This document shows, piece by piece, positions 1-10,308 of a stretch of 37,828 bases of DNA; position 1 is the stretch's first letter, and each line of letters starts with the position of its first letter. Source of the stretch: Chromera velia (taxonomy: Eukaryota > Sar > Chromeraceae); contig JAHBMJ010000971.1 in NCBI GenBank assembly GCA_018398765.1, positions 1 through 37,828 on the forward strand. Reading direction: 5' to 3'. The position numbers and the translations under genes are program-made. Under the pieces are notes generated by a model. The model saw only the letters and a list, made by a program, of their open reading frames with translations. It was not told where the DNA came from and searched no databases.

Positions 1-14
1 CCCCCCCCCCCCCT

Positions 15-50
<36 letters not shown>

Positions 51-165
51 ATGTGTGCGTGCATGTGTGCGTGCGTGTGTGTCTGCGTGGGTGTACGCGT
101 GTGTGCGCGCATGTGTGTATGTGCGTGTGCGTGTGTGCGTGAATGTGTGTATGTTTATGTGCCCT
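1..165. repeat. poly-C and GT-rich microsatellite
   Basis: The window opens with 13 C residues, then a GT dinucleotide run that degenerates into GTGC/GTGT variants up to about position 165. Open frames through it encode only Cys-Val alternations and are not genes. The poly-C at the very edge may be a real tract or an assembly end artefact. Confidence 0.9.
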
Positions 166-230
166 CTTTCGTGTGAGAGAGAGAAAGGGGGAGGGAGAGG
201 GACGGAGAGAGAGATCCCTGAGGACTGCAT

Positions 231-2090
231 GTGCGTTTTTGGCGTGTGGGTATTCTCTCTGGTCGTTTGTCTGCGTATGAGCTCTCAGAAAACGTGGGGA
301 GGCTCGTACACGAGAAAAGGCGACGAAGATCCCGCCGTGCGCTGCGGTTGCCTTGTTTTGTGCAGCAGCCTCATCTCTTTTTTGGTCGGAATAGTTTGAG
401 GTCCTTTTTTCGTTCGCATTCATTCCACCACATCTGTCTGTCTGGATCGATTTTGCATGGGTGAGTCGATCGATCGATCGATGCCCCTCCCTCCACAGAG
501 TGCCTTCCTTCCTTCCGCATTGAATCTGTGACTGATTTGCTGCATGAAAGTATGAATGGCTCAACTGAGGACTGACTGACTGGCTGACTGAATGAATGAA
601 TGGTGAATGAATGGATGAATGGATGAATGAATGGATGAATGAATGGTGAATGAATGAATGAATGAATAAATAAATGAATGGTGAATGGATGAATGGATGA
701 ATGAATCAATGAATGGATGAATGAATGGATGAATGGATGAATGAATGAGTGCAGCGTCCAATCGGATCAGATGACCTCGAGCGAGGCCTTCAAGAAGACG
801 TGGGAGGTCAGTTTAAGAACCCATGCATCCATCAGTGGATATATGCAGAGAGAGTGTTGTTGTACTGAGGGATGGACGCTTTTCGTCAGTTCATACGTCT
901 CCTTACAGAGAGACGGACATTTGGAGAGATCCAGATTGGCGAGAGCCGATCCCGTCCTTTCTCTCTGCAGAAGAGATGTGTTCCTCCCTTCCCTTCGTTC
1001 CGTTCCGTCTCTTCGGCTACTTCCTTTGTATTGTGTTCTCCTCGTCTGTTCTCTCTCTCTCTCTCTTCTCTGTTGATTTTCATTCTCTCTCTGTCTCTCT
1101 CTTTTTCGATCTTCATGTCATTCTTTCTGCCTTTCGATTTGCCCCCGGCTCCCTCCCTCCCTCCCTCCCTCCCTCCCGAGAGAGAACGAGAGACGGGCAG
1201 AGAAAGAGAGAGAGAGGGATGCACTAATATGTATTCTTTCTGTAAGTCATCCATGTCAGCAATCATGCAGCGGCTCTGCATTCCCTCCGTCCAGCTTCTT
1301 GGGTCTTTTTTGTTCGGCTTCCGTCCAGCTTCTTGGGTCTTTTTTGTTCGGCTTCCGCTTCTTGAGTCTTTTTTGTTCGGCTTCTGGGGTCTTTTTTGTT
1401 CGACTTCCGCTTCTTGGGTCTTTTTTGTTCGACTTCCGCTTCTTGGGTCTTTTTTGTTCGACTTCCGCTTCTTGAGTCAAAAAAAATTTTTTGTTCGGCT
1501 TCTTGGGTCTTTTTTGTTCGACTTCCGCTTCTTGGGTCTTTTTTCCTAGCTTTTTTCTTCGACCTCGTCTTCGCTTTCAAACGATTCCAGGTTTTTCCCC
1601 TTCCTCTTTTCTGTGTCCGCTTCCTGTCTCCCTTGTGTCTCTCTGTCTTTTTCTCTATTCTTTTTTTTTTCCGTTGTTCTCTGATCCCTCCCCTCCTTCC
1701 TTGCTTGCTTGCTTCATTGCTAGTCTTCTCGTTAGTCTGTTCTTTGGTTCCTTCTTTCTTTACTGTTTTTCTGTTTTGTGTCCTGTCTTGCTTTCTTGCG
1801 TGCCTGCCTGCATGCATGCCTGCTTGCCTGCTTGCTCGCTCGCTCTGGCATTCTGTTTGTTCGTCCAGGGACATACCTGGTAAAATGGATGAGCCGTTGG
1901 ACGCGTGTTGGTGCTCGGCTCTTTCCCAGTCTCCTTGCTGACTGATGATACATTTTTTTGACTCTTTTGGCGTTGCGTGTACCTCTGTATTCTCTTTCTT
2001 TTCTCTGTTCTGCAGGATGCGCACAAGGCCTTTCTGCAGAAGGTGCGGGGGGGCTATCCGAGAGTCGAGGTACAAGTAGACAAGGAGTGA
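231..2090 (+). CDS. small unrecognised gene, three-exon model (last two exons better supported)
   Basis: I do not recognise this protein. The best part is the 3' end. Exon 755-806 lies between a TGCAG acceptor and a GTCAGT donor. Exon 2016-2090 follows a TTCTGCAG acceptor and ends at TGA 2088-2090. They join in phase and give a charged, helical C-terminus with the motifs SSEAFKKTWE and DAHKAFLQKV. A strong donor, G|GTGAGT, closes a possible upstream exon 231-460 that also joins in phase (split Gly codon). The model then has 119 codons including the stop, with an Arg-rich N-terminus that could be an organelle presequence. That first exon is weak because its frame runs close to low-complexity DNA, and the true start may lie elsewhere. 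The introns (461-754 and 807-2015) are full of simple repeats. Confidence 0.4.
567..750. repeat. intronic tetranucleotide array (GACT, then GAAT/GGAT)
   Basis: A short GACT run (567-590) passes into an imperfect GAAT/GGAT array that continues to the branch/acceptor region of the intron ending at 754. Translations of it on the minus strand (Ser-Phe-Ile-His repeats) are by-products of the repeat. Confidence 0.85.
1034..1220. repeat. intronic CT and CCCT pyrimidine tract switching to purines
   Basis: The stretch holds CT runs near 1046-1110 and a CCCT run near 1150-1177, then changes abruptly to GA-rich sequence (1178-1220). It lies inside the last intron of the small 5' gene. No coding evidence was seen. 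Confidence 0.7.
1290..1545. repeat. 29-bp minisatellite
   Basis: About nine copies of a unit of roughly 29 bp, built around TTCTTGGGTCTTTTTTGTTC, alternate with GACTTCCG or GGCTTCCG linkers. Some units are truncated and one contains an A-run/T-run interruption near 1480-1490. Because 29 is not a multiple of three, each plus-strand frame cycles through three peptides. The array lies in an intron, so it is not coding. Confidence 0.85.
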
Positions 2091-2596
2091 TCAGAAAAAT
2101 GTTTAGACAGCATGTGAATCACACGATCGAAAGAGCCTGTCACGTTAGAAGGTGGCTTGCTTCTCGTATGTGGGTTTGATTCCAAAAAGAGATACTAATT
2201 TTGTTGATCATTATGCAGCACCGATCAGTGTTTGATCTGAATATATGGGATCAATCTTCAACTTTGATTCTGAACTGAAACCTGTAGATTTGTAGATCTA
2301 TCTCGATTTCTGACAGTGACTCATTTTCAACTTAGTTAAATTTTAGTAGTGTTAAGGTCTACTTAGAGGGGTTGGCGCTGGTGAGTGCTTGCAGAGGTTC
2401 AAGGGTCTTCAGGGCTTGATGTCGCTGGAGCGGTTCAGGTCGATCCCTACTGTCAGACTCGATCGATATCAGGAGCATGGAGCTTTCTTGCGATTCGGCG
2501 ATCAATCTGATTTCATAGTAGTCTTCCAGAAAGTCTTTCGGAAGTCTTTCATGTGATTTCGATCGAAATGCGAAAGACCAAAATCTGTATAGTACA

Positions 2597-2610
2597 GGAC
2601 GTTAACGTCC
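2597..2610. repeat. perfect 14-bp palindrome
   Basis: GGACGTTAACGTCC reads the same on both strands, and a partial copy (TAACGTCC) follows within ten bases. It sits 55-60 bases from the tRNA-like sequence. It might be a protein-binding site or part of a mobile-element end; nothing in the sequence decides this. Confidence 0.6.
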
Positions 2611-2664
2611 CTAGTAACGTCCCGTCTCTTTTCTTGTTGATCCGTAAAAAGGCAGGTAGCGAGG

Positions 2665-2735
2665 ATTCTAGCGAGGATTGAACCTATGATCTTCTGTTTG
2701 TTAATGTTATATGTTAACCACTAAGTCATGAACGT
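2665..2735 (-). repeat. degenerate tRNA-like sequence, possible SINE head
   Basis: Read on the minus strand, TGACTTAGTGGTTAA resembles a tRNA A box. Exactly 44 bases from its first T lies GGTTCAATCC, a good B box; 44 is the usual spacing in tRNAs such as tRNA-Glu. The anticodon and T stems do not pair well and no acceptor stem closes, so a working tRNA is unlikely. A tRNA-derived SINE head or decayed tRNA is the better reading. A T-run lies at 2751-2759 on the plus strand. Confidence 0.4.
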
Positions 2736-3475
2736 AAGCGACATACACCATTTTTTTTTGCTTAGCACTATTTTCGATTAAGTCAATTTATTTAATTCTC
2801 ATTTTCTTTCTAGTCACGCTTTGATAGCACATAGCAGTAGGTCCTGACTCCAGCTTTCAAAGTCAATGCAGTTGTATAATAGTTATGCGGCATAAAACGC
2901 GCGTACAACATGCACTTGATTATGCTGACTCATGCTTTACGCCCCCCCGTCTTTTCTGACAGAGGGTGCTCAGATGCCATCACGCCTATGCCCTGTTCAG
3001 ATTCTTGCTTTCACCCTAGCTAGCGGAACACAGAATTAATTGCGGTTCACTCTGATTTATTGTTTTTTTAAAAAAATAAATTTCCGTCTGTGTCTTTCTG
3101 ACTCTTTCATATAATGAAAATTAAAAAATTAAATGAAGTTCCATCCACATTCGGGTATACTCAGGCCTTCCTTTCCCTACTGCTCCCTAGACTGCTCCAA
3201 AGTACACGTTTCCATCAATTAATACAGTAGCTACTATAATAGCTCTCCCTAGATATCGATCAGTGATAAGTCGAAAATAATATTAGTCGAACATTAAAAA
3301 AAAAATAAGAAGTTATAAAAAGTAGAAAATTGTAAGACTGTATGACTGTGATACTGATGACTCACGTTATCTCAATTATTAATTCCTAGTCTATTATATG
3401 ACTGTCGTTAATACTCGTTATCATTTAAGCTAGAATTTAAGAACGATGAAATCCCTAGCTTGTTTTCTAACTTTT

Positions 3476-5331
3476 TTATTCCCTCTCTTGTCTATGCAGA
3501 CCGGAAAGAAACACCGTGATTCCCCAGTCTTCCGGAAACTCCGCTTCTGCAAAAGCAAGTGCGGTCCGTCCATCATGGGAAACAGCCTCCACATTGATAC
3601 CATGCGCAACAAGCATCTGGGCTGTGCGTAATCTGATCCCCTCATCGACCTCAACAACGACACCGTCTGAAAATCTGAAGTTATCGGCCGAGTAGTGCAG
3701 AGCAGTACACCCCCAGCGGTCTACCTGATTCACATCTGCGCCTCGATCAAGGGCGACATGCATGTAACATCCTCACACAACCCCAACCGGCTGCTACGTG
3801 AAGAAGAGTTCTCCCGTCCTCATCTGAAGCGTTAATGTCGGCCCCGCGAGCGAGGAGCAACTCTGCAGCGGCATCGCTGTGCACCGGACGGCCTTCATCC
3901 AAACGAAGAGTATAATGCAAGGGTGTCATCCCCTCAGCACCCCTTGCATCGACCTCTGCCCCTCGATCAAGAACAAGCTGCAGTACTTTCATACAACCCC
4001 AACGGGCTGCAAAGTGCAGAAGGGTTTCCCCGTCCACATTTCTCGCATTCACGTCGGCGCCACGAGAAAGGAGCATTTCTGCAGAGGCGTCGTTGTCGAT
4101 CACCCGATGGTCCCCAACTGTCTTCCAACTCACAATACCCGCAGTGTTCATCAACGGGGTCTGTCCCGTTTGGCATCTTGCATCGACATCTAGTACGAAC
4201 CGATTTAGAGCAAGCTGTAGAACCTTCACAGCACCCGCAAGTGCTACGCGGTGGAGAATGGTTTCCCCATCGTCGTACGTTCCTCACATTTACTTCAGCT
4301 CCGTGCGCAAGCAGAAGCTCAGCGACAGTGTCACTGTCACTGATATGATAAAGGTCATCACTTATATGCGCCGTGAAGAAAAGGGGGGTGGATCCATCAT
4401 CGGTTCTAGAGTCGACATCCATCATGCCGTCGTCAATGAGCTTCTCTGCAATTTCCTTCTGGTTGCCTGCAGCCGCTAGGTGGAGAGCTGTAGCGCTGTC
4501 AAAAACGCTCTTTTCAAGGTCAGCACCCCCTGAGAGGAGATCCAAAAAAACCCCCAAGGGACCTTTGAGCGCTGCACAGCTAAGTGCCGTTCGACCGCTT
4601 TTATCCTTCGCATTCACATCTGCCCCTCTTGAAACGAGGAACCGCACAATATCAGGGCGGACCTCGAAACAGGCATGATGAAGGGCGGTGAAACCCTCAA
4701 AGTGTTTCACTTCACCCCCCCTCTGTAAACTCGCACCCTCTTCTATCAGCATCTCCACTGCTGGCAGACTGCCCGCGCAGACGGCATTCGAGAGTGCAGC
4801 CTTTCCTTCGGCCAAAGTATTTAAGTTCGCCCCCACTTTCAGCAACAGACGAAGGTCGTCCATGCCCTCAGACTCCGCATCTGCGCAGGCCTAGGCAGCC
4901 TGGCGAAGTGTCTCTGCGTCTACTGCCTGAAAGGAGCGGATCACGTTACCGACTTTCGAAGCAAAGAGAGGCGACAGATCGATTTTGTGGTACTCATTGA
5001 GAATCTGGTCAAGCTTTGAGTGAGTTTCTTGCTTCAGATACTGAAGGGTTGTGTCTACCACTTCACTAAGACCAGTGAGGGCAGCAGCAACCCTCGGAGG
5101 GGGAGGTGGAGACGCCTTCTCAAACGTTGCCGGGGGAAGGGAAAAGTCAGCAGGAGGCGGAGGAATTCGAAGATCACGGCACACCACATTGACGAGCACC
5201 CTCCTCTTTTCTCGAACCGGGGCAACCATCTGAGTGACGGCCTCCTCAAACCTCTGTATGCCCCGAAAGACAGACAAAAATGATTCTGGCAGTGCCTCCA
5301 TTTCAACTGAGTGCACGGAAGAGCCTTTCAA
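3476..5331 (-). pseudogene. ankyrin-repeat protein gene, disrupted
   Basis: Translated from 5331 downward, about 146 codons give a Pro-rich N-terminal domain (PPPPADFSLPP, PPPPPRVAAALTGL) followed by a helical segment. Roughly twelve ankyrin repeats follow, ending at TAA 3476-3478. Typical motifs are TALHHA, GADVNAKDKSGRTALS, GETLLHFAA and LLLARGADIN. The frame is broken three times. There is an in-frame TAG at 4891-4893, directly between the N-terminal domain and the first repeat. One extra base lies near 4275. A CATG duplication at 3757-3764 shifts the frame before the last two repeats. Ankyrin homology continues across each break, so this looks like a recently inactivated gene or one with assembly errors. 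No introns are needed. Ankyrin proteins mediate protein binding; the partner is unknown. Confidence 0.85.
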
Positions 5332-6242
5332 TACTCAAATCAGCGGGAGAGGGCTCTTGACGGACCAATATTCTGAAGATCTTGAAGCAGCTTCGTTTAT
5401 CTCAATTTCTCTTCAGCTCAGACTTACTGCGTATAGACCGTTCGTTTCAAATCTGCAAACATCTTCAAACATATGAACAAACGAGGCCCGCACGTGGAAA
5501 GAGGACCGGAGACGCGGAGTCTGCATGAGACGCTAAAGAGAACTTGGAGAATGGCCCCGCGGAGGGCGCGGAGCGAGGCTTGAAGCATGTATGCATGTTA
5601 ATTCGCACGCAGGTCTCCGCCGGGGGGATGCCGGGGGGGCGCTTATAATCCCCCGCGCGACTCCTTCCTCCAACATCCTCCAACACACTGCAGCACGACC
5701 AGAGACTCAGATGGAAGAGAGATGCTAAAGAAGCAAGGGATGGATGCAGCCCACTATTTATACATTCCTTTTCATTTTTTTCTCCCGGGCCCCGGCATAC
5801 TCTTCGGTATCCAGCATCCTGCATGAGGCATCACGTCCATCCCGTTCCTAGCTGAGTCGTCAGATTCCGTCTTAGCTCTTTAAGTCAGATGCAGCTGTCC
5901 CATTTTCCTCAGTCACGGCCAGTAGCCAGCAAGGGAGGTCAATCTCGCATGCTTCCAAAAGACACTTGCTGCTGACGGCACTTCCTCGATCCAGTCAGCA
6001 CAGCGAAGCCAGCCATATACAGTCTGAAGGCAGAAATGCAAGAATGAGGTTGCTGTGACTTGCTCAATCATGTCTTGTAGGATGGTTCCGCCCTGCCCTT
6101 GCCAAATCTATCCCTGAAGTGTGTCTCGATATTGAAGTTTGAAGTCAGGGGTGGGCTGTGAAGGCTCCCAAGAACCAAGTTGCCGCTCGGCTGTTCAGGA
6201 GACGCCCCCGAGAAATCGGAGACGGCGTAGCATCGCCAAGAT
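5332..6242. other. spacer between divergent genes
   Basis: About 0.9 kb separates the minus-strand ankyrin pseudogene from the plus-strand transporter and would hold both promoters. I see no TATA or initiator element I would defend. Around 5620-5660, a C/G-rich patch flanks CTTATAAT and could fold back (GGGGGG before, CCCCC after). Open frames here lack splice or domain support. Confidence 0.5.
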
Positions 6243-7968
6243 ATGCGGGGAGAAGGAGAAGAGCAGACCCCCGAGAACGCGGGTGGCTCCTCCGCCCTGG
6301 GGAAGGGAGGTGTGACTGCTCCGTTGCCCCCCCTGACAGAGAAGATCCAATTAGAGTACACCCTGTCGGACAAAGATAGAGAGGGGGACAATGCGGAGAC
6401 GGGAAGGACCCAACAACAACAATTGGAGGCCGTGATGTTCCCTGTCCACGTGCAGACCTTCTCCGCAGGGGGACTGCTTATGATGTCTCCAAGTAAGTGG
6501 ACTGACTGCTGCGTGATCTTGTGTGCAAGCATGGATGTGTGCCGGTGCAGGGAGGGAAGTGTGGAATTCATTCTCATATTTGTAACGAGAGTTTGAGTTG
6601 GTCTGTGGGTTTCTTTTTTGTTTCCCATGATTGTGCCTATCTGATCTGAGTGGCACGGGTCACATCACATCTGCGCGTTTGTTTGTTTGTTTGTTTGTTT
6701 GTTTATTTCTTCTCTCTCCTTCCACCTTGGTACAGCGGGGCCCATTCCTGAGTTGGAGTTCCCTCGCGTGACCTCTGGAGGGCTGGAGGCCAGTCTCCTC
6801 GGGTCTCCTGCCAGCAGGGGGAGGGTGAGTGTGGAGGATCCCCGCAGGCTCTCTGTGACTAGCGCCGTCTCCTCAGTCTTCCCTTCAGCCTGGAACGTTC
6901 AATCCGCACACCCACACTCAGCGGAGGGTCACCAAGCATACGCGGGGAGATCGCTTTCCTTCGCGGTGTCGCGGTCAGAGGGCAGAACAAGCTTCGTGTC
7001 TGTGGCTGCCACTGCGACAGCGGCAGGCGACGTCCCATCAGGCTCGCTGTTTGCCTCGATCTTCAATTCCGTGAATGTGCTGGTTGGAGTTGGGCTTCTG
7101 AGCTTTCCGTATTGCGCACGGCTGTGCGGGTGGGTTCCTTCCCTGGCACTCCTCTGCTTCTTCTCAGTGACCACTTGCTGGACAGGAATGATCCTGAAAG
7201 AGTGCGTCGACGTGGACAAGAAAAGGTCAGTCAGTCAGTCAGTCAGTCAGTCACTTATTCATTCATTCATTCATTCATTCATTGAGTCAGTCAGTCAGTC
7301 ATTTATTCATTCATTCATTCAGTCAGTCAGTCAGTCAGTCAGTCAGTCGGTCGGTCGGTCGGTCGGTCGGTCAGTCAGTCAGTCAGTCAGTCATTTATTC
7401 ATTCATTCATTCATTCATTCATTCATTCATTCATTCATTCAGTCAGTCAGTCAGTCAGTCAGTCAGTCAGTGAGCGGAAGGGAGAGGGAACACTTCTTTC
7501 CGTCTGGCTTTTCTCTTCCCCCCCCATCTCTCCCTCTCCCTCTTTCTCTGTCTCTCTGCCTGCGGGCATGATGGGATGTCGGTTCGTCTTGAGTCTTACC
7601 GCCTGTCTGCTGACCTGGCCATTTGCAGTAAGTGCGACAATTGGCGTTGATACTTCAACAGTCACAGAAAGAAAAAAAAGAAAGAAATAAAGAATTCGAA
7701 GTGGTCGGATGGAAAATTCCAGACCATCCATGCTTGCGTCTTCTTTCTCTTTCCCATTCTGTCCCTCTCTGTGTACTCTCTGTCCATCTATTTACTCACT
7801 TACTCACTTCAGGTTTGTGGGGTTTCCGGAGATGGCTGAGGCAGCCTTCGGCCGTCCCTTGCGCATTGTCATCTTCTGGATGTTCTCTCTCGAGCTCTGC
7901 ACTCTTGCGGGCATGTACCTCATCCTAATGGTCAGTTCTGGTAGTTGACGGATTCGTTTGTGTTTGTT

Positions 7969-8002
<34 letters not shown>

Positions 8003-8186
8003 TGTGTTTCTTTCTGTCTGACTGTCTCCCTGCCGGTCTGCCTCTCCGTTTATGAAGAAGAGGAGGGAAAGAAACCATATAGTCTGTCTGTCTGTCTCTC
8101 TGTCTGTGATGTTCTTTTGTCTTTGTTGCTTTCTTTCTTTTTGTCTGTCGTGTCCATGAAAGAGAAGGAGGGAAAGAAACCATACA

Positions 8187-8230
<44 letters not shown>

Positions 8231-10258
8231 GCCTGTTTGTCCGTGATGTTCTTTCGTCTTTGTTGCCTTCTTTCTTTTTGTCTGTCGTGTTCATGAAGAA
8301 AAGGAGGGAAAGAAGCCATGCAGTCTGTCTCTCTGTGTTGAACCCTCTGGGTCACGGAACAGGGGGGCAGGGAGAGACAAAAAAAAAAAAAAGCGAATTG
8401 ATATTTTCGCTCCAGGAGGAGACCTACTCTTCGTTGTGAAATGAAAGAACGATCACATTCGTCTCTGTTCTCTCTTCTTTAGTCTTCCTTTCTATTTCGT
8501 GATTTCGCTTTTCCCCCTTGCCTACAGTTAATCAATCTGTCACTCACACACTAACTCCCTCAGTCGAGCGAGAGATTTGTCGCTTTCCCTCTCCCATTTC
8601 TGTTTGCTCGCTCTCCTCACCCCCTTTGCCGACAGTTTCCAAAATCTCTGAGCGTTCGTTCTTGATCTACATTTGCAAACGCCTTTTCGTCTTTTCTGGC
8701 AGCTTTTTGTCTGTCTGTCTGGCTGTCTGTCTCTGTTGGTGGCTGTTCACCTCTCCCTGCAGCCGAAAGAGAAGAAGAAAAAATGATGCACAAATGAAAA
8801 GTTTGTCTGAGAGTTTTATTTCTACCACAAAACGAAAGGAGACGACGCACAAGAAACGCAATCGTACTCTGTGCTGCTCTGTCTCCTCTTGGGATTGGAC
8901 GGTGCATGTATTTTCTTTCATACAGACTTCTATGTATGTAAAAAGAAGTCTGTATGAAAGAAAATGCATGCCTCTTGGGATTGGACGAGGAGTGCCGATG
9001 AGAGGAACAAAAGCCCCTCCGTCTTCATTGATTCCTTCCTCTCTGCCTGTCTGTCTTCCTGCCTGCCACCCTGCAGGTGGACACTCTGGAGGCCCTCGTT
9101 CCGTCCGTGTCGGCAGATCGTGTGGGCAAGTTCTCCGCCTTCTTCATTGTGGCAGGTAGGCCTTCCAGTCGGGCGGTCGGGCAAAGGGGGACATCCAGAG
9201 AGACTCCTCAACATCCTTCTCACAGACTCGAAAGGAAAGAGAGAGAGGGCAGTTTGTTGAATAAAGAGGAAGGAGCAATCAGTGCATGCACATCCGCGTT
9301 TCGTCATCCATCGATACAAAGAAACGTTTCGTCATCCATCGATACAAAGAAACGAATCGATCCCGTGCTATCATGCTACTGCCGACTTGCTGCCCTGGCT
9401 ATACGTGTGTCTGGTCTGCTACCTCCGGGTCGGTCCCTTCCGAGATTCTCACAATCAAGCCCCGTCTCTTGCCTGCTACCCCCTCTGCAGCCGGCGTGAC
9501 TCCCACCCTATGGATTCAGGAGCTTTCCCTGCTGGCCCCTCTGGCCCTGATGGGAATCGGGTCGATGGTCTACCTGATCGTTGCAATGGGGGTCTATGGG
9601 GCGGTGGCGGAGGGAAAGGAGGGAGTGGGGGGGTCGTTTGTGCATCCGGCCTCCACAGAGATGTTCGGACCGGTAGGCCGATGGGTTTGATTCTTTTGGG
9701 TGTCCTTCTCTGTGTGGAAGGTTTTGTTTGTGTGCCTTTTCGCAGAAAACATGGTGCCTGTTAGATGCTCTGTCTGTCTGAATTGAAAGAAGCCAAAAAA
9801 GGAAAGAGAGAACGGTGTAGTTTGTCGGTGTGCCTGCTTGTGCGGGGGACCGTCTTCGCTTTATAAGTTTCAAAGCGCACGCAGAGATAGAAGGAAGTGA
9901 ATCCAGAACAGATCATATTAGACTTAGAGAGAACTTCGATCGATCCATTCTTCGCCCCCCTTTTCCCTTTTGTGTGGAAAGACCTGCAAGGTCGTTGATG
10001 CATCTCTTGATGCACGGCTCCACGATCCGCAAATACGCGTCTGGGCGTTTGCATGCATGCATGCAGTGGAAAAACTTGCCCATAGGGGTTGGTCTGATTG
10101 CTGTCGGTTTCTCTGGTCACTCGTGCTTCCCCCTGATCTACTCGTCCCTCGGTAGGGCCTCCAAGTGGAAGACCTCCGTGTCAGGGGCGTACATGGTGAC
10201 TGTGTCCATGTACGGGGGCATCATGGTCCTCGGGTACCTCATGTTTGGGAATCGGGTG

Positions 10259-10308
<50 letters not shown>

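Larger units (their letters stand above)
2091..3475. other. AT-rich intergenic block
   Basis: No exon-like open frame was found on either strand. Base composition drops to clearly AT-rich, unlike the neighbouring gene DNA. It contains a perfect 14-bp palindrome, a tRNA-like sequence (both listed separately), several A/T homopolymers, and at its right edge the end of the ankyrin pseudogene. Confidence 0.7.

Noticed and set aside
1263-2075. 270-codon minus-strand Lys/Arg/Glu-rich frame
   Set aside because: It is produced by the 29-bp minisatellite and skewed intron DNA; the plus strand shows a better splice model.
3446-3631. Plus-strand frame with a signal-peptide-like start (MKSLACFLTFLFPLLSM)
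   Set aside because: It lies antisense to the clear ankyrin sequence and has no other support.
6687-7571. Single 294-codon plus frame running through the TCAG array
   Set aside because: The part after 7225 is intron; splicing at GTCAGT to the acceptor at 7812 restores transporter homology and phase.
8051-8335. CRISPR-like appearance of regular repeats
   Set aside because: Units are imperfect and themselves built of GTCT microsatellite, spacers are not unique, and the locus is a eukaryotic intron.
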